DNA of 59,231 nt. It comes from an uncultured Bacteroidota bacterium (GTDB taxonomy: Bacteria > Bacteroidota > Bacteroidia > Bacteroidales > Bacteroidaceae). Under the pieces are notes generated by a model that was given only the letters and a program-made list of their open reading frames with translations, had not been told where the DNA came from and ran no database searches. Positions 42,212-50,868 of this stretch are shown here, in pieces. The position numbers and the translations under genes are program-made. Position 1 is the first letter of the stretch. Every line of letters starts with the position of its first letter. The stretch is from positions 1-59,231 of the forward strand of contig CAMVLL010000004.1 in assembly GCA_947168315.1 (NCBI GenBank), read 5' to 3'.

Positions 42212-43426
42212 TTATAAGTTCATCTTAATGCCTAACACATCCCAAAAAGATTCGGGTAAGCATACATTTTCCAGATGAACGGCATGACGGAATAAAGGTG
42301 CAATTTGTATTGGAGAGTACCCAGCAATGCCACATCCGATAGGGGTAACTAAGAATTTGTATTCCTGATGTAGTTCTGCGAATTCGATGAAACGATTTAT
42401 TGCTGCTTCCATTGAATCAAGGCCTTCCATAGTTGGGATAGCGTAGCTCTGTCCTTGTAATCCTTCGCTTTGTCCCCAAATAGCTCCGAATTTTTCTAAA
42501 GCTGTACGAGCAGCTCCGCCGGCATGGGCTCCATTTACATTACTTCCAAAAACAAAAATCTCATCGGGCTGCAGTTGAACAATCATCCACGGTGATACAC
42601 GATCAGCATAGTATTCTTTTGCAAACTTGCGTCGTTGCCTTTTCTTTTCTTCCTTGCTTAACTTAGAATCAAATGCAGATGCCAATTTATCAAAATATGC
42701 TCCTTTTGAGCTCCTTTCACGGCCCCATGTACTGTTTACTCCCATTTGGTCGTGACTGAATTCCACGACATTATCGATGGCAAGAAGGTCGGATACACCT
42801 TTTACGTTATGATTTGATCCCATATATGAGAAAGACCATCCCTCTTCTTTGAGTTGTTCTATCAGTTGGCGTAGTCTGGAAGCATCCCATTCTTTTGATG
42901 AATTCTCTAAACCATCCGTCAGGACTGTTACTACTCCTACAGCGTCTTCATCGTTTTGTATTTTTTTATGTAGTGTGGAGAGGGATGTACCCATAGCGTC
43001 ATAAAGAGGAGTACCTCCCCATGGATTATAATCCTCAAAGTCGGCGACTTCATTGATTGGTTGAGCATCAATAATGGTTCTAACAGTTGGATAAGACCCT
43101 CTTCGGTCATCAAATGTGACTAGTGTAAGATAATGGTCTTGCTTTTCAACATGCTCTTTTTGTGCTCCTTTAATTGTATTAATCGTTTCGTTAATGCCCG
43201 ACAAAGTCGCATCGCGCAAACTATGCATAGATCCACTCTCATCAACGATGATAAGATTATAAATGCGATTCTTGCCTTCTGGTTTCTGTTTCAAGTCTTC
43301 TTTTGTTTCTTCCATGGTCTTCTTTTCTTCGTTTATTAAATCTGTTTTTACTTCTTGGTTAGGTGTGTTCTCCATAGTTGTAGCTTTCTTGTTTGATTTC
43401 CTAAAAATACGTTTTAAAATACTCAT
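42212..43426 (-). CDS. vWA-domain protein fused to a macro-like domain
   Basis: 404 residues, no signal peptide, so cytoplasmic. Residues 1-54 are charged. The vWA domain (about 55-225) has MIDAS residues Asp62, Ser64 and Ser66 (DESGS) and GGTPLYDAMG later. A basic helical linker (255-275, KEEKKRQRRKFAKEYY) leads to residues 285-404, which read DEIFVFGSNVNGAHAGGAARTALEKFGAIWGQ, then GQSYAIPTMEGLDSM and PIGCGIAGYSP, a macro-like fold of the type annotated on some phage and A1S_2505-like proteins. This could bind or remove ADP-ribose-type ligands. The combination is unusual. A TATCTTTG box lies at 43462-43455 on its strand. Confidence 0.78.
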   Translation of the reverse strand: MSILKRIFRKSNKKATTMENTPNQEVKTDLINEEKKTMEETKEDLKQKPEGKNRIYNLIIVDESGSMHSLRDATLSGINETINTIKGAQKEHVEKQDHYLTLVTFDDRRGSYPTVRTIIDAQPINEVADFEDYNPWGGTPLYDAMGTSLSTLHKKIQNDEDAVGVVTVLTDGLENSSKEWDASRLRQLIEQLKEEGWSFSYMGSNHNVKGVSDLLAIDNVVEFSHDQMGVNSTWGRERSSKGAYFDKLASAFDSKLSKEEKKRQRRKFAKEYYADRVSPWMIVQLQPDEIFVFGSNVNGAHAGGAARTALEKFGAIWGQSEGLQGQSYAIPTMEGLDSMEAAINRFIEFAELHQEYKFLVTPIGCGIAGYSPIQIAPLFRHAVHLENVCLPESFWDVLGIKMNL

Positions 43427-43611
43427 AATTCTATTGTTTTAAAAGTTCTACTTTCAAAGATAATTTATTCTTGCTCTTTATTTTTACCCGTTCTTTCCGT
43501 TTGTATGAAAAGAACGGGTTTATGTATAAAACATGTAGTTTGGTTCGATTTCGTAAGGAACAGTCTTATCTCAATATATAGAAATGATATTGAATAAGCC
43601 TGATTATTGCA

Positions 43612-44028
43612 CTAAGCCTTTTTGATATAAATATATTTAGGATATCTTCCAAGGACGAAGAGTGTGACAGGACAGAGCCAGATAGTACGTTCAAAGCCCG
43701 AAATACCAGTTACATCGTAATGTGAACCTCCGGTGATGGAATGTACTCCTTGTGTTAAACAAGCATATCCTGGTAAATTCAAAGGCTTATCACTTGGACG
43801 GACAAGTACGTGGGTGAACTTATTGTCATCACTAAGAACTTCACAAAGCTTATCTGCTCCAGCAACCATTTCCAAATTGCCGTGATCAAATGGCCAATTA
43901 GGAAAATCTACATACCAGCCACCATCTTCTTCGTGGTTGAACTGTAACTTGTACTCTTCTTTACGACCGAAAACACTACGAGAAATTACCTGTGCACCTG
44001 AAAGCAAATCATTCAATGAATAACGCAT
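43612..44028 (-). CDS. Uncharacterised protein (DUF6717-like?)
   Basis: 138 residues from the ATG at 44028; an upstream in-frame ATG (44040) adds four hydrophobic residues. The soluble sequence has aromatic and Gly clusters: HEEDGGWYVDFPNWPFDHGNLEMVAGADKLCEVLSDD, then YDVTGISGFERTIWLCPVTLFVLGRYPKYIYIKKA. It resembles small proteins I recall as DUF6717, but I am not sure. Single gene on the minus strand. It has no recognisable catalytic motif. Confidence 0.6.
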   Translation of the reverse strand: MRYSLNDLLSGAQVISRSVFGRKEEYKLQFNHEEDGGWYVDFPNWPFDHGNLEMVAGADKLCEVLSDDNKFTHVLVRPSDKPLNLPGYACLTQGVHSITGGSHYDVTGISGFERTIWLCPVTLFVLGRYPKYIYIKKA

Positions 44029-44151
44029 AATAAAAAACATTTTTAATTAGTAATAAAGTTATTTCGTCTTTCGACAATGCAAATATATTACGTATTAAAA
44101 ATATCTTTTGATTTTTGCAACGTTGCAAAATATAATATATAGATAATCAGT

Positions 44152-44604
44152 CTAATATGTGAATATTGCAGGCAAAGTTACAAGTTCCCTAGGCAAGGCA
44201 ATTGTATAGGTTTCACCTCGTTTTCCTGAAATATAATACTTGTTAGCAATATCCTCATCCATAATAATTGTTTTGAAAAATCGTTTTATCCTTGAAAGAT
44301 TTTGATTAAGAGTTCCCGATGTTGAATCGATTAAATTCTCTATGGCTGCTTGAATGTCTTCTTCTTCTTTATTAGGCATGATGAGCCCATAAATCTCTTC
44401 CAATTCATTCCTATAATCACAAATGTTTTTAAGTTCGATTCCTTCATGATGCAATAAAAAAAGGATATATAATGCCTTGCTGAGTGGATGAAGTCGAACT
44501 TCTGCATTTTCATAGTTTGTAAGATGTAATTTCAGGTCACCATCAATGACTAAAGGGCTGAGTTTTTTCGAAGTAAAAACGATCGGTGAGGCGATGGTTT
44601 GCAA
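44152..44604 (-). CDS. Winged-helix-like protein, third gene of an unknown operon
   Basis: 150 residues. A segment RLHPLSKALYILFLLHHEGIELKNICDYRNELEEIYG is typical of a DNA-binding-like domain found in many Bacteroidota proteins. It is followed by NLIDSTSGTLNQNLSRIKRFFKTIIMDEDIANKYYISGKRGETYTIALPRELV, a wing-like end. It lies 27 bp after the 215-aa gene and is probably co-transcribed with it. Role unknown, likely regulatory. Confidence 0.6.
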   Translation of the reverse strand: MQTIASPIVFTSKKLSPLVIDGDLKLHLTNYENAEVRLHPLSKALYILFLLHHEGIELKNICDYRNELEEIYGLIMPNKEEEDIQAAIENLIDSTSGTLNQNLSRIKRFFKTIIMDEDIANKYYISGKRGETYTIALPRELVTLPAIFTY

Positions 44605-44631
44605 TTGCTCTCTTTGTAATAGCTCTGCTTG

Positions 44632-45279
44632 CTAATAGATAGTTAGCGGATGGGCTGGGTTGATGGTGTCTCCTAATAATTCATGCGGGTCTCTATGTAC
44701 TATAGATACATAGTTAATAACCAACTGCCCAATTATCTCCAGGTATATGTTACGTTGATTTTCTGCTTGTACAAGTTCACGTTCTTCAATATCTTTCGGA
44801 GACTTATTGGGTAATTCTTCTTGTTCAAATAAAGCACGTGTGCGGGAGTTATCTAATTTTTGCAATAAATCTGGTTCATTTATTGCTTGATACATTTGCT
44901 TTTGCTGCTCAGTATTTAAGAAATCAGTTATTTTTATATGATTGTCTCCAGAGTCCAATTGTTTGAAATCAAATAACCGTTTGATAAACTCTGAAACAAG
45001 TTTTTCATCAATATTAATATCTCCACATACAGGGCATGAAAGGATAGATTCTTTTCCTATATTTCCAGCATTAAACCGTCGTGCGACAAGAGTCGGTGGT
45101 GTATTAGAGTAGATTATTTTAGTCGAAAACCGAGATAATGCTTCACTTTGTTGACAAGCTCTAGTCATGACTTGCATATAATTTTCAACTAATTCATATG
45201 GAGTGTAAAGTGCACTGAAAATATAGATTGTCCCATAATCCAGTTGAGAGGGGTGGAAGTGTTTTAAAAGCTGTTCCAT
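44632..45279 (-). CDS. Unknown 215-aa CxxC protein, second gene of the operon
   Basis: 215 residues, no signal peptide. It contains SCPVCGD (a single CxxC, perhaps a zinc knuckle half-site) and otherwise charged helices: HIKITDFLNTEQQKQMYQAI, then LDNSRTRALFEQEELPNKSPKDIEERELVQAENQRNIYLEIIGQLVINYVS. No family recognised. It sits 34 bp after the DUF6804-like gene and before the winged-helix-like gene, all on the minus strand. Confidence 0.6.
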   Translation of the reverse strand: MEQLLKHFHPSQLDYGTIYIFSALYTPYELVENYMQVMTRACQQSEALSRFSTKIIYSNTPPTLVARRFNAGNIGKESILSCPVCGDINIDEKLVSEFIKRLFDFKQLDSGDNHIKITDFLNTEQQKQMYQAINEPDLLQKLDNSRTRALFEQEELPNKSPKDIEERELVQAENQRNIYLEIIGQLVINYVSIVHRDPHELLGDTINPAHPLTIY

Positions 45280-45313
45280 AGTTATCCTCTTAGACTTATA
45301 TTCTTGGTAGTGT

Positions 45314-45610
45314 TTATTCTTTTGTTTTATACCATTGAATGATTAACGCGATAGCGACAATAATGTCGACAACATTCCATATTTCCCTACCTAATGCTAT
45401 TTTTATAAATGGCTGAAATAATAGGACCAGGGCTACAGCAATAACACATAGTGTGGTGTTTTTCTGCTCATAGTATGTAAAGGCCATACAAGCAAAGACC
45501 ACCATAGAGATAAACCGAACTAATGTATAGAAACCATATGGTAATGGTAATAGACATAAAAGTAAAAGGAATGCTAATCCCAATCCTACTAATGCTAGTT
45601 TTTTATTCAT
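45314..45610 (-). CDS. Small membrane protein, DUF6804-like, first gene of the operon
   Basis: 98 residues with three membrane helices (about 6-20, 28-45, 53-70) and a fourth hydrophobic stretch (about 76-92). The pattern LLPLPYGFYTLVRFISMVVFACMAFTYYEQ matches the DUF6804 family as I recall it. A minus-strand TAACTTTG box at 45640-45633 lies 23 bp upstream of the ATG and would drive the three-gene operon. Confidence 0.65.
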   Translation of the reverse strand: MNKKLALVGLGLAFLLLLCLLPLPYGFYTLVRFISMVVFACMAFTYYEQKNTTLCVIAVALVLLFQPFIKIALGREIWNVVDIIVAIALIIQWYKTKE

Positions 45611-45958
45611 AATCGTATGTTTTTCTTTTTAGCAAAGTTATAAAAACTTCAGAAAGATACATTATCCTTCTCGATATTTGTTCGGTAAAAACCTTTCATG
45701 TGAAGGAAGAAAAATATGGATTATTTCTATAATACTGTCCTTATAATAAAAATGTTTTGTTTAAAACTCGTTTTGTTCTGGATCTGATTTTGTAATTAGT
45801 ATTTTTTTCATATTTTTGTTAATTAATCATTGATATCAGAATAATTATTGACCAGAAGAAAATCTACGAACCAAAGTTCTTTAGAAATAATCGAAAAGAT
45901 TGGTATATAGAATTAGTTGTTCACACAAATATAAGTATAACATTAATCAAAAAAGAAA
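45611..45958. other. 348 bp AT-rich divergent intergenic region
   Basis: Contains a minus-strand -7 box (45633-45640) for the three-gene operon and a plus-strand promoter candidate TTTG (45789-45792), 18 bp, TATTTTTG (45811-45818) for the wHTH gene, which would leave a leader of about 140 nt. No open frame or RNA structure is convincing. Confidence 0.55.
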
Positions 45959-46132
45959 ATGAAAGACAAAGTATTACAAGCTATGCGTGAGGCTGGTAAA
46001 CCAGTATCAGCAGGTGATGTGACAAAGGCATTAGGTGCTGATCGTAAAGAAGTAGATAAGGCTTTTGCTGAATTGAAGAAAGAAGGTGCCATTGTTTCAC
46101 CGGTTCGCTGCAAGTGGGAACCTGCTAAATAA
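45959..46132 (+). CDS. Small winged-helix DNA-binding protein (57 aa)
   Basis: 57 residues (MKDKVLQAMREAGKPVSAGD, then VTKALGADRKEVDKAFAELKKEGAIVSP and VRCKWEPAK). The helix-turn-helix layout and KKEGAIVSPVRCKW wing resemble the minimal winged-helix proteins common in Bacteroidota. It lies 8 bp upstream of the metallo-hydrolase gene in the same direction, so it may be its regulator. A codon pattern with A/T-rich third positions supports a real gene. Confidence 0.8.
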   Translation: MKDKVLQAMREAGKPVSAGDVTKALGADRKEVDKAFAELKKEGAIVSPVRCKWEPAK

Positions 46133-46140
46133 CAATCATC

Positions 46141-46890
46141 ATGATTATCAAAGCAGTTCGCATGTTTGACGGTGGTTTTATGAACCAACCGTTTGCTTTT
46201 GGTGGGGAAGAAGGTAAAGAAAAGTTTGATGAGCAAATCATCTACCGCAGCAGCCTTCAGAATTTCTTGATAGATACAGGAGAAGAGGTTATTCTTGTTG
46301 ATACTGGATTTGAAACAGGAATGGCTGCTCCTGCTAAGAAATTGGGCGCTCCTCTTTATATGGGTGAGAAAATAGCTGATTTTGTGGACTCATTTATAGC
46401 TTTAGGTTATAAGCCTGAGCAGGTTACAAAAATCCTTGTGACTCACAAACACCCAGATCATACGGGTGCTTTGAAGTATTTCCCCAATGCTAAGGTCGTT
46501 ATTTCACCAGAGGACGCTGATGCAATGAAACTTTCCGGTGATAAAATTGTTTGCGCCGAATATAAGGATGGGGCTTATTTTAACTTCGCAAAAGCCGATC
46601 AAATAGCGAAAGGTGTTTGGTTTATTGAAGCGAAGGGGCATACTAAAGGTAATAGTATTGTTATTGCTGAGAGTGACGGCCTGTATTATATGATGCATGG
46701 TGATGTGACTTATTGCGATGCTGCACTGAAAGCAAATAAACTGAGTATCGTCTTTGAGGACAAGGATGCTGCTCGTCAGACACTTGACAACGTTCGTGAG
46801 TTTATCAAGAATCATCCAACTGTTTATCTTTCAACTCATTGTCCTGAAGGTTATGAAAACCTGGAAATGAAACGAGTGATGAAGTTATAA
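46141..46890 (+). CDS. MBL-fold metallo-hydrolase (lactonase-like)
   Basis: 249 residues, cytoplasmic. Zinc motif THKHPDHTG supplies His102, His104, Asp106 and His107. Further ligands lie in GHTKGNS, HGDVTY and STHCPEG. The domain resembles quorum-quenching lactonases and related hydrolases. Substrate unknown. Likely co-transcribed with the wHTH gene and ended by the terminator at 46895-46930. Confidence 0.88.
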   Translation: MIIKAVRMFDGGFMNQPFAFGGEEGKEKFDEQIIYRSSLQNFLIDTGEEVILVDTGFETGMAAPAKKLGAPLYMGEKIADFVDSFIALGYKPEQVTKILVTHKHPDHTGALKYFPNAKVVISPEDADAMKLSGDKIVCAEYKDGAYFNFAKADQIAKGVWFIEAKGHTKGNSIVIAESDGLYYMMHGDVTYCDAALKANKLSIVFEDKDAARQTLDNVREFIKNHPTVYLSTHCPEGYENLEMKRVMKL

Positions 46891-46894
46891 AAGA

Positions 46895-46930
46895 AAAAGG
46901 TCTTGCAAATTAAGTGCAAGACCTTTTTTA
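46895..46930 (+). terminator. Terminator of the wHTH-MBL operon
   Basis: AAAAGGTCTTGCA pairs with TGCAAGACCTTTT, then TTTTTTA. It also faces the convergent NAGPA-like gene. Confidence 0.85.
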
Positions 46931-46949
46931 TATTACAGAAGTTGAGTTG

Positions 46950-47882
46950 TCATTTCCTTCTCCATACAATAAAATTTGTATATGGGGAGTTCATGGATTT
47001 CCATTGTCCAAACTCCATCAATCTGTCTTCTTTGTCAATTGCCCATCCTATGGCAGTACTGCCAACCAGATAGATGGCATTATCTACTCCCAGATCGAGT
47101 AATGCTTGGGCAAAATCATGCATGGACTCATCGGTTACAGTCTTAACTACGAAGATCTCTCCAGAACGTTCACATAATGCACGGCGGGAATATTTACCTC
47201 GGACCTCATTCTCAACTAATTCTTCTTTGAAGACTAATGGGAATTGTCGGAAGAAATAACCATCTTGTTCGATCGCTTCTTCCATGAGGGGAGAGTTTTC
47301 TGCCATGCTTATAGTTATTTTGCCGTTTATAATGGCACAAAAACCGGCTTTTGACATACCTTTAGCCAACAACTCGCCTTTATAAACGAAAGAACCAACA
47401 ATCTTACGGTTGTCTCTTCGAATATCAGCTGCTTGAGTAATGAGGATAATATCCTTGTCTTCTTTATTAGGTTTACCAACGTACAATGATACTTCAGCAT
47501 TATAAGGTATGTATAGTTCCAAAGGGACGTCATTGATAACTGTATCCCGAATTTCAGTATAACCTTTGGCAATACTATCTACCATAGTTCCCAATAACGC
47601 TTTGGAGTCGTTGGGCACTACGGTTCCTTCAGATACCGTCTCGTCCATGCCGACAACCTGTTCTTCTGATTTGTTTGACTTGAAATACCATACTAATCCA
47701 ACGATAAGCAAAAGGAAAATGAGTATAAGCCAAAGGAACCCTTTTTTAGGAGAAGGTTTCTTTTCATTTTTATCTGGCTTTGTGATATTATCAAATACAT
47801 CCCCAGATGACACAGTGAAAGCATCTTTCCCTAATATACGTATTTCGTTTTCTTTTATTTCTTCCATCATCTTGTTATTCAT
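46950..47882 (-). CDS. Membrane-anchored NAGPA (phosphodiester glycosidase)-like protein
   Basis: 310 residues. A cytoplasmic N-terminal arm (1-47) is followed by a single helix (48-67: GFLWLILIFLLLIVGLVWYF) and an outside domain (about 100-310). The latter resembles the phosphodiester glycosidase (DUF2233/NAGPA) fold: KAGFCAIINGKITISMAENSPLMEEAIEQDGYFFRQFPLVFKEEL, then RRALCERSGEIFVVKTVTDESMHDFAQALLDLGVDNAIYLVG. It overlaps the LytTR gene upstream by 8 bp. The large outside domain and inside arm would suit a sensor or an inhibitor of the regulator. The family assignment is moderately sure, the role is inference. Confidence 0.75.
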   Translation of the reverse strand: MNNKMMEEIKENEIRILGKDAFTVSSGDVFDNITKPDKNEKKPSPKKGFLWLILIFLLLIVGLVWYFKSNKSEEQVVGMDETVSEGTVVPNDSKALLGTMVDSIAKGYTEIRDTVINDVPLELYIPYNAEVSLYVGKPNKEDKDIILITQAADIRRDNRKIVGSFVYKGELLAKGMSKAGFCAIINGKITISMAENSPLMEEAIEQDGYFFRQFPLVFKEELVENEVRGKYSRRALCERSGEIFVVKTVTDESMHDFAQALLDLGVDNAIYLVGSTAIGWAIDKEDRLMEFGQWKSMNSPYTNFIVWRRK

Positions 47883-48243
47883 GGGAAACCTCCTTTTCTA
47901 TCATTTCTTTCAACAATTTCAATGCTTCCTTTGAGGGAGAAATCGTGTATGTAAAAGATGAAACATCCGATAATACCAGTTTCTGCCTGGTAATATTGAT
48001 GTAATAAATATATGAGCGATTAACTATATAACTCTTACCGATTCGTATAAACGCGGATCCTTCATTTCCAAGTTGGGATGAGATTATTTTCTCAATCTGT
48101 CCAAGTTGATACGTGATAAGTTTCGATTCGTTATCTGTTTTGTAAATGTTACAATAATTACCATCCGAACTAATATAAACTATTCGTTCAGGGGCAATGC
48201 GAATCACATCATTAGTAGTAGAAATAATAAGATACTTTTTCAT
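47875..48243 (-). CDS. LytTR DNA-binding protein without receiver domain
   Basis: 122 residues that consist almost entirely of a LytTR domain: APERIVYISSDGNYCNIYKTDNESKLITYQLGQIEKII, then FIRIGKSYIVNRSYIYYI and KLVLSDVSSFTYTISPSKEALKLLKEMIEKE. No response-regulator receiver or membrane helix is present. The start overlaps no promoter; a TATCTTTG box lies at 48268-48261. It overlaps the membrane NAGPA-like gene by 8 bp, a layout that recalls LytTR regulatory systems where a partner membrane protein holds the regulator inactive. Confidence 0.85.
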   Translation of the reverse strand: MKKYLIISTTNDVIRIAPERIVYISSDGNYCNIYKTDNESKLITYQLGQIEKIISSQLGNEGSAFIRIGKSYIVNRSYIYYINITRQKLVLSDVSSFTYTISPSKEALKLLKEMIEKEVSHE

Positions 48244-48352
48244 TTTTTCTCTTTGTGAGGCAAAGATAGCGACATCTTTTTTTGTTTAGTACTGTTTTAT
48301 TTGTGAAATGTACAAATTATCTTTTTTCCTGTATGAAATATTCTATTGTGAC

Positions 48353-48390
48353 AAAAAAGCCCTTCTTTTCAGAATAGGAAAGAAGGGCTT
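48353..48390 (-). terminator. Terminator of the ArdC-patatin-GH13 operon
   Basis: AAGCCCTTCTTT (48357-48368) pairs with AAAGAAGGGCTT (48379-48390), followed on the minus strand by TTTT (48356-48353). Confidence 0.87.
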
Positions 48391-48404
48391 GGGATGTTTT
48401 TTGA

Positions 48405-50108
48405 CTAGATATGTATTTTCAAAATCTTTCCGCTCCGACTCTCTAATTGTAGTTGTGTGGTTTGATCTGGCATCATGGAGATATGTTCGATATTCCCAGT
48501 AAGCAGTTCTTTGGCTTCCATGCTGAGAGGAGGGAAGTTCAGATAGTCAAAGGCATGTCTAGGAATATTGATGGCTGTACGCACAGGATGGTCGTCAAAG
48601 TTAACCACAATCAACAATAACTCATCTTCAAACTTCCGGAGATAGGCGAATTGCTTATGCTCGTTAAACTTCCAGCCTTCGAGGTTGGCATATGTTAAGT
48701 CGAAGAATGTTCCCTCGCGGATGGCTTTTTCTTCATTACAAAGATTCAGCAGTGTCGTATAGAACTGTCGTAGATTCTTTTCATTCTTATCCAATCGTTC
48801 CTCATCGAATTTCCCTTGGTTGTTCCAACGGTAAACGCTATCAACTGTCCAATAGTCAAAGATGGTCGTCCGGCCGTCTTGTCCGCTAAAGCCTTCACTG
48901 TCCATGCCTCGTTCGCCAAGCTCTTGACCAAAGTAAATCATTACAGGATTGGTGTTCATCGTCGCAGAAATAATCATAGCTGGGAGAGCTTTGAATGCGT
49001 TTCCCGCAAAGAAATCTGAGGCTATGCGTTGTTCATCGTGATTCTCTAAGAAGTTGAGCATTTGTGTTTGGATGCCATCCAGACTTTGCCAATGATCTGT
49101 GAGTACTTTACACGATTCCCTACCACAGGTGATATTACGGAGTGTATCGTACAATCCTACTTTGTCGTAAAGATAATCGAAATGACCATGGAACAGATAC
49201 TCACGATATGCTCCAGGATTATATATCTCGGCAATAAATATGATTGAAGGATTCTTTTCTTTAACTTGTGGTATGGCCCAATGCCAGAAATCAACAGGTA
49301 CCATTTCTGCCATATCACAACGGAATCCGTCAACACCTTTCGATGTCCAGAACAAGAGGATATCAAGCATCTTATGCCATGTGTCGGGTATCGGGTCGAA
49401 ATGATGGGATTGCCCGTTCATGTAATCCACACCGTAGTTCAATTTCACTGTTTCGTACCAGTCGGTAATGTTCGGTGAGGCATCAAATCGGTCGTTTCCA
49501 GTAGCCTTTGCAGGAAATTCTACATACGCTTTGGCAGCACCATAATGCAAATCAATGCTTCCACCCAGTTGTTGACCGGGGATGTAATAGAAATTGTTCT
49601 TCGGCGAGAAAGCTATGGATGTATCATCTTGTTCACCCAAATCAATTACTCCCTCTGGCTTTACGTCCGAATGATATTGCCGAGCCACATGATTAGGGAT
49701 GAAATCCATAATCATCTTCAATCCAGCTTTATGAGTTCGTGAAATAAGGCTATGGAACTCAGCCATTCGGTCTGGTATGTTCTTTGCCAAGTCCGGATCA
49801 ATATCATAATAGTCTTTTATGGCATACGGAGATCCTGCTTTTCCCTTGACAACTGCAGGGTGGTCAACCTGAATGCCATACTCTTCGTAATTGGTCTTTG
49901 TGGCATGCTCAACTAATCCAATATACCAGATGTGAGTAGCACCTAGTTTTTTGATTTCGTTTAAGACATGTGGAGTGAAATCGGCCATCTTACCGCAACC
50001 GTTTTCTTGAAGTGAACCATTTTGTACACGGCCGCGTGTCTTGTTGCCAAACAAACGGGGCAATACCGCATAGATAATAATTTTTTCTTTCATATTGCAA
50101 TGAATCAT
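48405..50108 (-). CDS. Cytoplasmic GH13 alpha-amylase-family enzyme
   Basis: 567 residues from the ATG at 50108, which overlaps the patatin stop as ATGA; a second in-frame ATG at 50093 (MKEKIIIYAVLPRLFG) looks like a normal protein start. The absence of a signal peptide puts it in the cytoplasm. GH13 motifs: MIMDFIPNHV, GVDGFRCDMAEM with nucleophile Asp265, FIAEIYN with acid/base Glu294, and FLENHDEQR. It acts on alpha-1,4-glucans such as glycogen or imported maltodextrins. The subfamily is uncertain. Confidence 0.88.
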   Translation of the reverse strand: MIHCNMKEKIIIYAVLPRLFGNKTRGRVQNGSLQENGCGKMADFTPHVLNEIKKLGATHIWYIGLVEHATKTNYEEYGIQVDHPAVVKGKAGSPYAIKDYYDIDPDLAKNIPDRMAEFHSLISRTHKAGLKMIMDFIPNHVARQYHSDVKPEGVIDLGEQDDTSIAFSPKNNFYYIPGQQLGGSIDLHYGAAKAYVEFPAKATGNDRFDASPNITDWYETVKLNYGVDYMNGQSHHFDPIPDTWHKMLDILLFWTSKGVDGFRCDMAEMVPVDFWHWAIPQVKEKNPSIIFIAEIYNPGAYREYLFHGHFDYLYDKVGLYDTLRNITCGRESCKVLTDHWQSLDGIQTQMLNFLENHDEQRIASDFFAGNAFKALPAMIISATMNTNPVMIYFGQELGERGMDSEGFSGQDGRTTIFDYWTVDSVYRWNNQGKFDEERLDKNEKNLRQFYTTLLNLCNEEKAIREGTFFDLTYANLEGWKFNEHKQFAYLRKFEDELLLIVVNFDDHPVRTAINIPRHAFDYLNFPPLSMEAKELLTGNIEHISMMPDQTTQLQLESRSGKILKIHI

Positions 50109-50866
50109 TCTAGTTCCCTCATATCCAGTATCCTGTTGGCTTCGTCATATCCAATTTTAAAGATATCATCAGCCTTCTCCAGATTGGTATTGTTGAACTT
50201 CTCCAAACCACATGGCTCGATGACAATGTCGGCAATCTGTTTCTGAGGAAGAGAGTTTGCTTGATAAATAAAATTATAGGATCGCATGGCAATGGATGCC
50301 ATGTTAAGTGAATATTCATCGGTAATCAAACGACTGACACTAAGTGCAATGACTTGTTCGCATTGCTTGCGTAAGGTCGAAACGGGTAGATTCATGAGCA
50401 CGCCTCCATCTACATAATGAATGCCATCAATCACAATAGGAGTGAAAAGGACGGGCATACAACAGGAGGCGGCTACTCGTTCGGCAATCTCACCTTTCGT
50501 AAAATGCACACTAACGCCATGATCCAAGTCGGTCGCTGTAATCATCATTGGGATCTTCAAGTCTTCTATTCGCCTTGCATGTAGGTTTGAACGAAGGAAG
50601 TCCTTGAAGTTGTTTAGTTCAAGTAATCCACCTTTATTCAAGGAGAACGAAGTGAAATCACTGAAGGATTGGTTGTCAAATAGGTTTACTGCTTCATAAG
50701 GTTCTTTTCCATCAGCTATGAAAACGCCAGCCAACGACCCGGCACTTGTACCCGAAAGAATGTCCGGACGAATATCGTGCTCAAGAAGGGCTTGCATCAT
50801 ACCAAAATGAGCAAATCCTTTAATGAATCCGCCACTCAGAGCAATACCGATAGGATAGGTTTTCAT
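50105..50866 (-). CDS. Patatin-like phospholipase
   Basis: 253 residues. The oxyanion loop SGGFIKGFAH (11-20), the nucleophile elbow GTSAGS with Ser41, and the DGG motif with Asp153 form the patatin Ser-Asp dyad. No signal peptide, so it is cytoplasmic and probably hydrolyses acyl lipids. It overlaps the downstream GH13 gene by 4 bp and starts 2 bp after the ArdC-like gene, so one operon. Confidence 0.9.
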   Translation of the reverse strand: MKTYPIGIALSGGFIKGFAHFGMMQALLEHDIRPDILSGTSAGSLAGVFIADGKEPYEAVNLFDNQSFSDFTSFSLNKGGLLELNNFKDFLRSNLHARRIEDLKIPMMITATDLDHGVSVHFTKGEIAERVAASCCMPVLFTPIVIDGIHYVDGGVLMNLPVSTLRKQCEQVIALSVSRLITDEYSLNMASIAMRSYNFIYQANSLPQKQIADIVIEPCGLEKFNNTNLEKADDIFKIGYDEANRILDMRELE

Positions 50867-50868
50867 GT

